A stretch of DNA of 64,000 nucleotides from Streptomyces niger (GCF_000718305.1 NZ_JOFQ01000013.1:186001-250000), one strand, 5' to 3'; shown: positions 8,920-18,416, counted from the first letter of the stretch. Made by a program: numbers and translations. The notes: generated from the sequence alone by a model not told the origin.

Positions 8920-9237
8920 GTACGCACCTCCTGTCGAGCACTCGCAGCCGCGCGCGACGGCACGACGAACACCCCGGGGGAACCGGCGGCACGGGCGAGT
9001 TGTGACGAAAGCCTACGCGAGTCGCCGGGCAGGACACATGGCTCACCTCACGATGAGATGCTCATCGCAAGGACCGGTGGGTGTCATACCCACTGCGCAG
9101 GGCACTCGCTACCATTCGCCGCCGACTCCTTCGGGTGACCTCCGCACCCCCTGTCCCGGCCCCGTACCCGTGCGGCACCCGCCACGTTCCGGCCATCATG
9201 ACCACGCGCCCCTCGGGCCACCTGGATAATCGGATTG
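8920..9237. other. Divergent intergenic region between MFS and PIG-V-like genes
   Basis: These 318 nt lie between two divergent genes. I see the MFS ribosome site next to 8919, a palindrome at 9051-9067, and GATAAT (9225-9230) just before the plus-strand gene. No small gene is convincing. Confidence 0.6.
9051..9067. promoter_or_regulatory. 17-bp palindrome, candidate repressor operator
   Basis: CGATGAG-ATG-CTCATCG is a perfect 7-bp inverted repeat around a 3-nt centre, 132 bp upstream of the MFS start codon in the divergent promoter region. TetR-family regulators of efflux pumps bind sites of this form. No regulator gene is adjacent, so the assignment is tentative. Confidence 0.4.
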
Positions 9238-10422
9238 ATGACCGATCTCGCTTTCTCCGCCACCGCGGGTCCGGCTGCGGCAGGCAGAGGGGCCGGGGCC
9301 GCGCTGCGCCGCGCCGCGCCCGCCCTGGCGGCGTACGCGGCGATCCGCCTGCTGGGCCTCGTGGTCCTCGCCGCTTGGTCGGCGGCGGCCGGCAAGGACT
9401 GGCAGACCCTCCTCGCCGCCCGCTGGGACTCCCTTTGGTACACCCGCGTCGCCGAGCACGGCTACGGCTACGCCGTCCAGCTGCCCGGCGGCGAGGTCCA
9501 CTCCAACCTCGCCTTCTTCCCGCTGCTGCCGTGGCTGGAGCGGGGCCTCTCGGCGCTGCTGCCGCTGTCGGCGGCCGGCGCCGGGGTGCTGGTGAGCTGG
9601 GCCGCCTCGCTGGCCGCCGCCTGGGCCCTGTACGCCACGGGCGAGCGGCTGCACGGCCCACGGGCCGGGGTGACGCTGGCGGCGCTGTGGGCCGCGGTCC
9701 CGATAGGCGTCGTGCAGTCCATGGCGTACTCGGAGGCGCTGTTCACCGCGCTCGCGGCCTGGGCGCTGTACGCGGTGCTGTCCGACCGGTGGGTGTGGGC
9801 CGGCGTGCTGACGTCGCTGGCGGGGCTGACCCGGCCGGTGGGCGCCGCGGTCGTCGCGGCCGTGTGGGCCGCCGCCGCGCTCACCCTGTGGCGCGCGCGG
9901 TCCCCCGAGGGGCGGCCCGCCCGGCGGCGGCGCGGCCGGCTGCCGGCCGGAGTGGCGCTCGCCCCGGTGGGCTGGTGCGCCTTCTTCCTCTGGGTGGGCG
10001 CCCGGGAAGGGAGCCCGACCGGCTATCTGGACGTCCAGGCGGGCTGGGACAACGGCTTCGACGGCGGCCTGGCCTTCGCCGCCTTCACCTGGCGGCTGCT
10101 GGCGGGGCCCGCCTTCCCCGCCGGGCTGGCGCTGGTGGCCGGGGTCGCGGCGGTGATCTGGCTGTACGTGCTCGGCGTACGGCGGGGGCAGCCGGTGCCG
10201 CTGCTGGTCTACGGCGGCCTCGTGCTCGCACTGGCCCTGACCGCCAAGGGCTACTTCGGCTCCAAGCCGCGGCTGATGCTGCCGGCGTACCCGCTGCTGC
10301 TGCCGCCCGCCGCGGCGCTGGCCCGGTGGCGCCCCCGGTACGCCGCGGCCGTCCTCGGCGTGCTCGCGACCGGCTCCGCGGTGTACGGCGCGTTCTGGCT
10401 CAACGGCTCGGGCCCGCCGTGA
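9238..10422 (+). CDS. PIG-V-like polytopic membrane protein, putative mannosyltransferase
   Basis: The 394-residue protein has about nine to ten hydrophobic spans. It carries the early luminal-loop motif ARWDSLWYTRVAEHGYG (near residues 62-78), which resembles the WDS-x-WY/W segment of PIG-V/GPI-mannosyltransferase-2-like GT-C enzymes of actinobacteria. Such enzymes transfer mannose from a polyprenyl phosphate donor on the outer face. An in-frame TTG lies one codon before the chosen ATG. No Shine-Dalgarno is visible, but GATAAT ends 7 nt before the ATG, which suggests a leaderless transcript. The acceptor is unknown. Confidence 0.7.
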   Translation: MTDLAFSATAGPAAAGRGAGAALRRAAPALAAYAAIRLLGLVVLAAWSAAAGKDWQTLLAARWDSLWYTRVAEHGYGYAVQLPGGEVHSNLAFFPLLPWLERGLSALLPLSAAGAGVLVSWAASLAAAWALYATGERLHGPRAGVTLAALWAAVPIGVVQSMAYSEALFTALAAWALYAVLSDRWVWAGVLTSLAGLTRPVGAAVVAAVWAAAALTLWRARSPEGRPARRRRGRLPAGVALAPVGWCAFFLWVGAREGSPTGYLDVQAGWDNGFDGGLAFAAFTWRLLAGPAFPAGLALVAGVAAVIWLYVLGVRRGQPVPLLVYGGLVLALALTAKGYFGSKPRLMLPAYPLLLPPAAALARWRPRYAAAVLGVLATGSAVYGAFWLNGSGPP

Positions 10423-10717
10423 TCCTCTCGCGGCCGTTCCGGCGGGTGACCAGGAAACTTCCCTCCGTCACCCCGGTGCACCGGCAAACGTTCCGTGACG
10501 CCGGGGGAAATCCGCGATAAACACCGCCACGGAGAAATGCATTAGGCCTGCGTACGGTCGGCCACTCGGATGGTGCGCGGGCGAAAGAGCGATTTACTGA
10601 ATTCTCTTGGCAGGGTCCTGGCGAATGGCTTGTTTGAGACGCATTCCACATCACATCGTCATTACAAAGCCCACGGTTTGACCAGGCACCTACATCACAC
10701 GCGGTAACGTCGATTGA
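10423..10717. other. Intergenic region before PAP2 gene
   Basis: This 295-nt stretch becomes AT-rich for Streptomyces toward its end. It carries TTGACC (10678-10683) and TAACGT (10705-10710), the latter 7 nt before the GTG start, which suggests a leaderless promoter. I see no gene or strong hairpin. Confidence 0.5.
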
Positions 10718-11740
10718 GTGCGTACCGATGAGAAGCCCGACCAGAGGGAAGGGCGCTGGAGCGAGCTCGCCCGGCCGTATATGACACGAACACGCCACTG
10801 GCTGTTCGGCGGCACCGTGGCGGTCTACGCGGCGATCGTGCTGGGCGTGCTGACGACTTCCTGGCTGGTCACCCTCGACTGGCAGATCATGCTCTTCCGG
10901 CCGTACAAGCAGTGGCCGGACATCCACGCCTTCCTCGACTACTTCGTGGTCCTGGGCCAGCGCGGCCCGACCGCGGTCGCGGTGGCCGCGTGGCTGCTCT
11001 GGCGCTGCTGGCGGCAGCGGAACCTGCACCCGCTGCTGGTGCTCGGCGTCGCCCTGCTGATGCTGAACGTCACCGTGGGCGCCGCGAAGATCGGCATGGG
11101 CCGGCTCGGGCCGCACTACGCGACCACCATCGGCACCAACGAGATGGGGCTCGGCGGCGATATATTTCCGTCGGGCCACACGGCGAACGCCGTGGTCACC
11201 TGGGGTGTCCTGGCCTACCTGGCGACCACCCCGCTGCGCCGCAGGATCCTTTCGGTCGTGGCCGCGCTCGGCGCGCTCGGCGTGGGCATGACCACCGTCT
11301 ACCTCGGTACCCACTGGGTCAGCGACGTGCTGCTGGGCTGGGCGGCCGGCGTCCTGGTGATGCTCGCGCTGCCCTGGTGCGAGCCGGGCATGGCCTGGGC
11401 CGAAGCCCGGCTGATGGCCGTGTTCTGGCGGCTGCGCGACCGGCTGGGCGGCGCGCCGCGCCCCGTCCCGGTGCCCGCGAGCCCGGCGGGCGTCACCGCC
11501 GGTGCCGGGCGGCGGGCCGTCGCCGAGGACGGCGTCCTGGTCCGCGAGCCCGCGGTGGCCGGCGGCCGGCAGGCCCGCGCGCCGGAGGCCTGGCCGCACC
11601 ACCCCGCGCGGCCGCACACCGCCCGCTCGGAGCGCACTCCGGTCACCCCCTCCGGCAGCCGAAGACCGCCGCACGCGGACCGCGCCCCGCGCACCGCGCC
11701 GGTCACCACGACCGTGCGCGGCCGCTCGCAGGGCAGCTGA
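10718..11740 (+). CDS. PAP2-superfamily membrane protein with degenerate phosphatase motifs
   Basis: The 340-residue protein has five to six TM spans (residues about 30-225) and a basic, proline-rich cytoplasmic tail of about 110 residues. PAP2 motif 2 is intact (PSGH, 151-154), and the motif 3 histidine and aspartate are present in GTHWVSD (H199, D203). However, the phosphate-binding arginine of motif 3 is replaced (TT at 192-193 where SR is usual). Motif 1 also lacks its arginine (K124 ... G131-P132). It may be a non-catalytic or altered lipid phosphate phosphatase. The GTG start has no Shine-Dalgarno; TAACGT lies 7 nt upstream. Confidence 0.8.
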   Translation: MRTDEKPDQREGRWSELARPYMTRTRHWLFGGTVAVYAAIVLGVLTTSWLVTLDWQIMLFRPYKQWPDIHAFLDYFVVLGQRGPTAVAVAAWLLWRCWRQRNLHPLLVLGVALLMLNVTVGAAKIGMGRLGPHYATTIGTNEMGLGGDIFPSGHTANAVVTWGVLAYLATTPLRRRILSVVAALGALGVGMTTVYLGTHWVSDVLLGWAAGVLVMLALPWCEPGMAWAEARLMAVFWRLRDRLGGAPRPVPVPASPAGVTAGAGRRAVAEDGVLVREPAVAGGRQARAPEAWPHHPARPHTARSERTPVTPSGSRRPPHADRAPRTAPVTTTVRGRSQGS

Positions 11741-11784
11741 CACGACAGGCCTGCGGGGCCGGTACGCACACACCCCCGCAGCCC

Positions 11785-11824
11785 ACGGCCCCGGCGGCTC
11801 CTTCGCGGAGCCGGCCGGGGCCGT
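11785..11824. terminator. Convergent hairpin between PAP2 and I78-like genes
   Basis: ACGGCCCCGG pairs with CCGGGGCCGT, and an inner GGCTCC/GGAGCC stem closes a TTCGC loop. The hairpin lies 44 nt after the PAP2 stop and 30 nt from the stop of the convergent I78-like gene. Confidence 0.7.
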
Positions 11825-11854
11825 CGTCGTACGGGGGTGCGCGGACCGTGCCGG

Positions 11855-12070
11855 TCAGCCCTTCCAGGAGCGGTACACGGTGCCTTCCCGCACCTCGAAG
11901 TTCAGCCGGCCCGCCTGGTACTCCATGGTGATGATCGCGCCCGGCGGCAGCGACCTGACGGTGTTCCAGCCGCGCTCGCGGGCCCGGTCCTCGGCCCGCT
12001 GCTGTTCCAGGCCTACGTAGGTCTCCACGTTGTCGTCAGGTTCTTTCGGAAGGTTCGGTACAGGCGCCAT
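11855..12070 (-). CDS. I78-family peptidase inhibitor-like small protein (71 aa)
   Basis: The 71-residue product ends with the I78 fold pattern: a loop rich in proline/glycine (SLPPGAIITM), then EYQAGRLNFEVREGTVYRSW, where the family has a DYRxDRLNV-type strand pair. I78 members are small potato-inhibitor-like proteins; fungal ones inhibit serine proteases. There is no signal peptide, so this one is predicted to be cytoplasmic. The ATG at 12070 is preceded by GGTGG; a longer frame upstream looks non-coding. The gene is monocistronic and converges on the PAP2 gene. Confidence 0.75.
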   Translation of the reverse strand: MAPVPNLPKEPDDNVETYVGLEQQRAEDRARERGWNTVRSLPPGAIITMEYQAGRLNFEVREGTVYRSWKG

Positions 12071-12598
12071 GGCGCCACCGTATGCCTCATCCGGCGAGGT
12101 GCGGAAGGGCGGTCCTGACATGCCCGGGTGTTCCCGGTGTCCGGCATCGGTCACACTTCTGTCACAGCCTGCCGGGGCCTGTTTGACGCCACTTCCCACC
12201 CCCGAACGAGCGGCCCCGTTATCACTCCGGCAACGCGAAAAACCGGCCCGATTTCTTCTTGATCGTATTCTTCGAACCGGTCGCCACAACTGCCTCCGCG
12301 GCCCGGAAATCAATCGCCGCGAGGCGCTCGATTCCCCTTACCCGATACGGGATATCGAGCGTCCCGTAATCTTCCGACGGCTCACACTCCGCTCACATTT
12401 CCCGCACAACACCCCGGCCCGCGGGAGCCGCACGACGGGCCCGTCGGGGTACGCCGTCCCGGTCGGGGCACCGTGGCGGCAACGTCCGACGCCCCCTCGC
12501 GCAAAGGGCGTTACGGCGCGCATGATGAGACGAGCCCCAGTACGTCCTGCCGTAGTGGCGAGCCCTGGTACGTCCTGACGACGAACGAGGTGGCGCGG
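12071..12598. other. Intergenic region upstream of ctaD
   Basis: The 528 nt separate the divergent I78-like and oxidase genes. A perfect 7-bp inverted repeat (TACGGGA 12346-12352, TCCCGTA 12362-12368, 9-nt spacer) could be an operator. An in-frame ATG at 12473 would extend CtaD by 42 residues unlike the family N-terminus, so I treat that stretch as leader. Nothing else is recognisable. Confidence 0.45.
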
Positions 12599-14296
12599 AT
12601 GGGAACAGTGGCAGCGGAGGCGACCGCCGGGAAGGTCGTGGTCCGCCGGCCGGGCAAGGTGGTGGTCGACTGGCTGACCACCACGGACCACAAGAAGATC
12701 GGTCACCTCTACCTGATCACGTCGTTCGGCTTCTTCCTGGCCGGCGGGGTGCTGGCCCTGCTGATGCGGGCCGAGCTGGCCAGGCCGGGGCTGCAGATCC
12801 TCACCAACCAGGAGTTCAACCAGGCGTTCACGCTGCACGGCACGATCATGCTGCTGCTGTTCGCCACCCCGGCCTTCGCGGGCTTCGCCAACGAGATCAT
12901 GCCGCTGCAGATCGGCTCGCCCGACGTGGCGTTCCCCCGCCTGAACATGCTCTCGTACTGGCTGTTCCTCTTCGGCGGCCTGATCGTGGTGGGCTCGCTG
13001 CTGACCCCGACCGGCGGCGCGGCCTTCGGCTGGACCGCGTACGCGCCGCTGAGCTCCATGGTCCGCTCCCCCGGCATCGGCGCCGACATGTGGATCATGG
13101 GGCTGGCGCTGTCCGGCTTCGGCACGATCCTGGGCGCGGTGAACTTCCTGACCACGATCATCGGGATGCGCGGCCCCGGCATGACGATGTTCCGGCTGCC
13201 GATCTTCACCTGGAACGTGCTCTTCACCTCGATCCTCGTCCTCCTCGCCTTCCCGGTGCTCGCGGCCTCGCTGCTGGTGCTGGAGGCGGACCGGCGGTTC
13301 GGCTCGGTGGTCTTCGAGGCGGAGTGGGGCGGCGCGCTGCTGTGGCAGCACCTCTTCTGGTTCTTCGGCCATCCCGAGGTCTACATCATCGCGTTGCCGT
13401 TCTTCGGCATCGTCACCGAGATCATCCCGGTCTTCTCGCGGAAGCCGATCTTCGGGTACACCATGCTGGTCGCCGCGACCATGGCGATCACGGCGCTGTC
13501 GCTGATGGTCTGGGCGCACCACATGTTCGCCACCGGGGCCGTCCTGCTGCCCTTCTTCTCGTTCCTGACGTTCCTGATCGCGGTGCCGACGGGGGTGAAG
13601 TTCTTCAACTGGATCGGCACGATGTGGCGCGGCTCGCTGTCCTTCGAGACGCCGATGCTGTGGGCGGTCGGCTTCCTGGTGAGCTTCCTCTTCGGCGGCC
13701 TGACCGGGGTCATCCTCGCCTCACCGCCGCTGGACTTCCACGTCACCGACACCTACTTCGTGGTGGCCCACTTCCACTACGTCGTCTTCGGCACGGTGGT
13801 CTTCGCGACCTTCGCCGGCTTCTACTTCTGGTGGCCGAAGTTCACCGGCAAGATGCTCGACGAGCGGCTCGGGAAGATCCATTTCTGGACGCTCTTCGTC
13901 GGCTTCCACACCACGTTCCTGGTCCAGCACTGGCTGGGCGCCGAGGGCATGCCGCGCCGGTACGCCGACTACCTCGCGGCCGACGGCTTCACCGCCCTGA
14001 ACACCCTCTCCTCCATCGGCGCCTTCCTGCTGGGCCTGTCCACGCTGCCGTTCCTCTACAACGTCTGGCGGACCAGCAAGTACGCGCCGAAGGTCGGCCT
14101 CGACGACCCCTGGGGGTACGGCCGTTCCCTGGAGTGGGCCACCTCCTCGCCCCCGCCGCGCCACAACTTCCTCACGCTGCCCCGCATCCGCTCCGAGTCC
14201 CCGGCCTTCGACCTGCACCACCCGCGGACGGTACGCACCGCCCTCACCGAGGAGGACGCGCGGCTCCGGCCGACGCCCGGGACAGCCGCCGACTGA
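12599..14296 (+). CDS. ctaD: Cytochrome c oxidase subunit I (stand-alone copy)
   Basis: The 565-residue protein is the catalytic heme-copper subunit of aa3-type oxidase with about 12 TM helices. The heme a histidine is in HGTIM and the CuB His-Tyr pair with the proton-gating Glu is in [12 protein letters not shown]. The two CuB histidines are in WAHHM, the K-channel lysine is in VPTGVKFF, and the heme a3/heme a ligands are in VVAHFHYV. The ATG at 12599 has GAGG 8 nt upstream and matches the family start. Subunits II, III and IV are not nearby, so this is an orphan copy that must borrow partners. It overlaps the convergent WYL regulator gene by 53 bp. Confidence 0.95.
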   Translation: MGTVAAEATAGKVVVRRPGKVVVDWLTTTDHKKIGHLYLITSFGFFLAGGVLALLMRAELARPGLQILTNQEFNQAFTLHGTIMLLLFATPAFAGFANEIMPLQIGSPDVAFPRLNMLSYWLFLFGGLIVVGSLLTPTGGAAFGWTAYAPLSSMVRSPGIGADMWIMGLALSGFGTILGAVNFLTTIIGMRGPGMTMFRLPIFTWNVLFTSILVLLAFPVLAASLLVLEADRRFGSVVFEAEWGGALLWQHLFWFFGHPEVYIIALPFFGIVTEIIPVFSRKPIFGYTMLVAATMAITALSLMVWAHHMFATGAVLLPFFSFLTFLIAVPTGVKFFNWIGTMWRGSLSFETPMLWAVGFLVSFLFGGLTGVILASPPLDFHVTDTYFVVAHFHYVVFGTVVFATFAGFYFWWPKFTGKMLDERLGKIHFWTLFVGFHTTFLVQHWLGAEGMPRRYADYLAADGFTALNTLSSIGAFLLGLSTLPFLYNVWRTSKYAPKVGLDDPWGYGRSLEWATSSPPPRHNFLTLPRIRSESPAFDLHHPRTVRTALTEEDARLRPTPGTAAD

Positions 14297-15221
14297 TCTC
14301 CCGTATTCGCTCCGTGAGTTCGGCCGGCTCCCTGACCTCGAACTCGAAACCGGTCATCGCCAGCAGCACCACCAGCGCGTCCAGGCTCTGCGCCCCGGTC
14401 CGCAGCAGGCAGCTGCGGTCGTCCACCTCCGCCAAGGTGCCGACCGTGGGCGCGATGCGCTGCGCCGCCTCCGCGCGCGGCGCGTGCAGCAGGACGGTCG
14501 CGGACACCGCGTACGCGGCCGTGGAGACGCCCTGGGAGACATAGGTCGCGAGGTCCTCGGCGGGCGGCCGGCGGGGCGCCACGCGCGGGCCGTGCGGCGG
14601 GGTGGGGGTGATCCGGTCGGCGCGGAAGGTCCGCCAGTCGGCCCGGCCGGTGTCCCAGGCGACGAGGTACCAGCGGCGCTGGGCGCTGACCAGGCGGTGC
14701 GGTTCGACGGTGCGGCGGCTGACCGTGCCGTCGTGCGCGGCGTACGCGAAGCGCAGCTGCTGCCCGTCGCGGCAGGCGGCGGCCAGCTCGGTGAGCACGG
14801 CGGCGTCCACCCGGGGGCCGGCGCCGCTCACCAGCGGGACGGTGAAGTCGTTCAGGGCGCCGACGCGGCGCCGCAGCCGGGCCGGCAGCACCTGCTCCAG
14901 CTTGGCCAGCGCCCGGACGGAGGTCTCCTCGATGCCGGCCACGCCGCCGGCGGCCGCGGTACGCAGCCCGACCGCGACCGCGACGGCCTCCTCGTCGTCC
15001 AGCAGCAGCGGCGGGAGCTCGGCGCCCGCACCCAGTTGATAGCCCCCGGCGGTACCGGGGGCCGAGTGCACGGGGTAGCCGAGCTCCCGCAGCCGTTCGA
15101 CGTCACGGCGGACCGTACGCGGCGTCACGCCCAGCCGGTCGGCGAGGTCCGCCCCGGACCATTCGCGGTGGGCCTGCAACAAGGAGAGCAGGCGGAGCAG
15201 GCGTGCCGAGGTCTCCAACAT
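14244..15221 (-). CDS. HTH/WYL-domain transcriptional regulator
   Basis: This 325-residue protein has an N-terminal DeoR/HTH_11 winged helix ([37 protein letters not shown]). A WYL domain follows ([33 protein letters not shown]), then a WYL C-terminal extension. WYL domains sense small ligands or nucleic acids, and the family regulates stress and metabolic genes. The start MLETSARLL at 15221 is where family proteins begin; an upstream in-frame start adds only ten unconserved residues. Its 3' end overlaps the 3' end of ctaD by 53 bp, so transcription of the two could interfere. It lies downstream of a small membrane-protein gene. Confidence 0.88.
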   Translation of the reverse strand: MLETSARLLRLLSLLQAHREWSGADLADRLGVTPRTVRRDVERLRELGYPVHSAPGTAGGYQLGAGAELPPLLLDDEEAVAVAVGLRTAAAGGVAGIEETSVRALAKLEQVLPARLRRRVGALNDFTVPLVSGAGPRVDAAVLTELAAACRDGQQLRFAYAAHDGTVSRRTVEPHRLVSAQRRWYLVAWDTGRADWRTFRADRITPTPPHGPRVAPRRPPAEDLATYVSQGVSTAAYAVSATVLLHAPRAEAAQRIAPTVGTLAEVDDRSCLLRTGAQSLDALVVLLAMTGFEFEVREPAELTERIREISRRLSRASAGAARPPR

Positions 15222-15233
15222 GCGACAGAGTCT

Positions 15234-15272
15234 GGCAGCGGTTGCGGACACCTGTCGTCCGCAACCGCTGCC
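15234..15272. terminator. Long perfect hairpin between small membrane gene and WYL gene
   Basis: Two perfect 16-bp arms (GGCAGCGGTTGCGGAC and its complement) flank a 7-nt loop. The hairpin lies 33 nt after the stop of the 57-aa gene and 12 nt before the WYL start codon. It is most likely a terminator for the small gene, but it is close enough to the WYL start to act as an operator or to limit its translation. Confidence 0.65.
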
Positions 15273-15305
15273 TGCCGTGCTCCGTCGTGCGCAGCGTCCG
15301 CGCCG

Positions 15306-15479
15306 CTACCAGCGGTACCAGCGCGCCCGGCCGCCGCCTCCCGTACCCGTCGCACGGAACAGGAAGCCGAGCAGCCACACGACCAGAACCGCTACCGCGA
15401 CCCACCACAGCGCCTTGAGTGCGAAACCGGCACCGAACAGGATCAATGCGAGCAGCAGGACCAACAGGACAGGAACCAT
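15306..15479 (-). CDS. Small hydrophobic membrane protein (57 aa)
   Basis: The 57-residue product starts MVPVLLVLLLALILFG and consists of two hydrophobic stretches (about residues 2-18 and 25-42), then a short Gly/Arg tail ending GGRARWYRW. GGAGG stands 9 nt before the ATG, a strong ribosome site that supports translation despite the small size. It resembles the short 'hydrophobic protein' genes common in Streptomyces, which have no known function. It is followed by a strong hairpin and then the WYL regulator on the same strand. Confidence 0.75.
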   Translation of the reverse strand: MVPVLLVLLLALILFGAGFALKALWWVAVAVLVVWLLGFLFRATGTGGGGRARWYRW

Positions 15480-15569
15480 GATTTTGCACCTCCGTCCTCC
15501 GAGTGCCCCATTCGTCGCGGGTCAATCGGGGGCGCGTGAGGTACCGGGGGCGCAGCCGCCGCGGGAGGG

Positions 15570-16463
15570 TCAGGAAGGATCCTGGTCTCCCGCGACCTTG
15601 ACGGAGAGGTCGTTGTCGACCGTGAAGTACGGGCCGACGCGGACCTGCCCGCCCGGAGCGCCGATCGGCATCGCCGGGTACGTGAAGATCTGCTTCTTGT
15701 CCGGTACGTCGTCCAGGATCCGCGAGATGCGGACCGGCTCGGCTCCTTCGCCGGTCCGCACCCACAGGTCCCATCGCTCGGTGCCGGACCGCCAGTGCCC
15801 GGCCAGCGGGCCGTGCGGCAGGACGAACGCGAAGTCCGGCCCGTCGCCCCGCAGCGGGATGGTGACCGTGTGCCCGTCGTGCCGGGCCCGGGCCTCGGCG
15901 GACGCGCCGGAGGCCAGCGCGGCGCCGTAGAGCCGGCCCTCGACCGTGATGCCGTCGGGGGCGACCAGGATCTCGCCGGCCTCCGCGTGCGGGCCGCGCA
16001 GCCAGCTGCGCAGGGCGAGGTTGCCGTACTTGGTGGCGTACGGGATCCGGACGCCGAGCCGGCCGATGGCGGCCAGCGGGCGCCGGTCCACCAGCGACCG
16101 CAGGTCGTTCAGGCCGGGCAGCAGGCGCTGCGCGTCCCCGGCGTCCCCGAGGTCGGCGTAGACGTTCCAGCGCCCTTCGGGCAGCGCGACCGTGCTGGGC
16201 AGCACGGCCCGCAGCCGGCCCGAGCCGTTCGGCCCGAGCGGCAGCCGGATCTCGTCGGCCGGGGTCTCGCCGCCGCGCAGCCGGAGCACCAGCGCGGCGT
16301 TCCAGACCGTGCCGGCCTCCTCGCCGGCCGGCTCGGGAACGGCGATGTCGAAGGTGAGACCGCCCGCGGAGTCCGCGATGCAGTCGGCGCGCAGGGCGGT
16401 CCGCCGCGGCTGCCGGGTGCCGGACCCGGTGCCGGTGGCGGGCAGTTGCGTCGACGCGCTCAT
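15570..16463 (-). CDS. Unknown protein coupled to glycosyltransferase
   Basis: The 297-residue product overlaps the end of the glycosyltransferase gene by ATGA and is probably co-translated with it. It has no signal peptide or TM span. Its composition is beta-rich: alternating short strands such as TVWNAALVLRLRGG, GRWNVYADLGD, TVTIPLRGDGPDFAFVLPHG and RWDLWVRTGEGAEPVRISRIL suggest repeated beta-sandwich units. I do not recognise a catalytic motif. Similar Streptomyces genes are annotated loosely as 'transferase' because of the neighbour. A carbohydrate-binding or modifying role alongside the glycosyltransferase is inference. Confidence 0.7.
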   Translation of the reverse strand: MSASTQLPATGTGSGTRQPRRTALRADCIADSAGGLTFDIAVPEPAGEEAGTVWNAALVLRLRGGETPADEIRLPLGPNGSGRLRAVLPSTVALPEGRWNVYADLGDAGDAQRLLPGLNDLRSLVDRRPLAAIGRLGVRIPYATKYGNLALRSWLRGPHAEAGEILVAPDGITVEGRLYGAALASGASAEARARHDGHTVTIPLRGDGPDFAFVLPHGPLAGHWRSGTERWDLWVRTGEGAEPVRISRILDDVPDKKQIFTYPAMPIGAPGGQVRVGPYFTVDNDLSVKVAGDQDPS

Positions 16464-17719
16464 GCCGTCCGCACTCCTCTCAGTGCGGCGTGCGCCGCGT
16501 CCTTGGTGGCGTAGGCGCCGCTCAACAAAGCTCCTCTGGTGCGGTGGACCGTGGCGCGCAGCGCGCCCCGGCCGCCGCCGGTGGTCAGGTCGCCGAAGAG
16601 CATTTCGTACCGGCTCGCGATCCGTGCGGGATCGAAGCGGGCGGAGCGCTCCAGCGCGGCCCGGCCCATGCGCTGCCGGCGGTCGTCGTCCTCGATCAGC
16701 TCCAGCAGCGCGCCCGCGACGGCGCTCTTCTTCCCGACCGGTACCAGCCGGCCGTCCACGCCGTCCTCGATGATCTCGCCGGGACCGTGCGGGCAGTCGG
16801 TGGAGACCACCGGCAGCCCACACCGCATCGCCTCCACAATCGTCATCCCGAAGGACTCCAGGCTGGAAGTGACGGCCGCGATGGAGCCCTTGGCCCATTC
16901 CGGGTCCAGCGGGTTGGCCGGGCCCATCAGGTAGACATGGTTGTACAGGCCCAGTTCGTCGATCAGCGCGCGCAGCGCGGGCTTCTCCGCGCCGCCGCCG
17001 TAGATCCGCAGCCGCCAGTCCGGGCGCCGCTCGACGACCAGGGCGAAGGCGCGGATCAGCAGGTCGTACCGCTTGACCCTGGCCAGCCGACCGGCCGCGA
17101 CGACCCATTTGCCGGTGCCGTCGGCGGGCTGGATGCCGGGCGCGGGGACGCTGTTGGGCACCGCCTCGATGCGCACGCCGGGCAGCCGCAGCCGCTTGCG
17201 GTAGGACCGGGCGTCCGCCTCGGTCACCGTGGTCACCGCGTCCAGCCGCGGATAGACCGCGCGCAACTGGCGGGTGAGCGCCCGGCCGTGCGTGTCGAGG
17301 GTGAGGTGCTCCTGTCCGACGCGTGCCACGCCCCGCTTGGCCTGCCGGGCGATGTGGACGTTCAGACCGGGCCGGGTCCCCACCACGACGTCGGCCTCCA
17401 GGGACCGCAGATGGGCGGCGATGCGCCGGTCGGTGAGCTCGCTGTACTGCCGGAAGCGGCCCTCGGCCGACGGGAAGAGACGGGCCTCGCGCAGGAACGC
17501 CGGGTCCTCCCCGTCGTATCCGGGGCTGTCCTTGCGGAGGTCGACGAGATGCCGCAACCTGACCCGCGCACCGGGATCGAAGACCGGCGCATCACGGTGG
17601 CGGAAGACGGACACGACCTCGACGTCGTGGTGCTCCGCCAGCGTGCGGGCGAGGTTGTACGTCGTCCGGATCGTGCCGCCGATGCCGTATGCGTTGTGAA
17701 TCAGGAATGAGATCTGCAT
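16460..17719 (-). CDS. GT4-type glycosyltransferase (GT-B fold)
   Basis: The 419-residue protein has the GT-B N-domain start MQISFLIHNAYGIGGTIRTTYNLARTLAEHH and a nucleotide-sugar-binding C-domain with VVAAGRLARVKRYDLLIRAF. The EX7E catalytic motif ESFGMTIVE spans E288-E296, followed by AMRCGLPVVSTDCPHGPGEII. It probably transfers a sugar from an NDP-sugar to a glycan or lipid on the cytoplasmic side. It heads a two-gene operon with the 297-aa partner. The acceptor and sugar are not predictable. Confidence 0.88.
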   Translation of the reverse strand: MQISFLIHNAYGIGGTIRTTYNLARTLAEHHDVEVVSVFRHRDAPVFDPGARVRLRHLVDLRKDSPGYDGEDPAFLREARLFPSAEGRFRQYSELTDRRIAAHLRSLEADVVVGTRPGLNVHIARQAKRGVARVGQEHLTLDTHGRALTRQLRAVYPRLDAVTTVTEADARSYRKRLRLPGVRIEAVPNSVPAPGIQPADGTGKWVVAAGRLARVKRYDLLIRAFALVVERRPDWRLRIYGGGAEKPALRALIDELGLYNHVYLMGPANPLDPEWAKGSIAAVTSSLESFGMTIVEAMRCGLPVVSTDCPHGPGEIIEDGVDGRLVPVGKKSAVAGALLELIEDDDRRQRMGRAALERSARFDPARIASRYEMLFGDLTTGGGRGALRATVHRTRGALLSGAYATKDAAHAALRGVRTA

Positions 17720-17816
17720 CCGTCCCCGTATCCCATGGTTTTCGCGCGAACGTAGCCAAGCGTCCGCCTACCAAACGGTTAGACCGAGGCTGGAGGTTTC
17801 GGGTTGACTCCTCTCG

Positions 17817-18416
<600 letters not shown>

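Noticed and set aside
12473..12598. N-terminal extension of CtaD by 42 residues
   Set aside because: The extra residues look non-coding and the ATG at 12599 has a good ribosome site and the family start.
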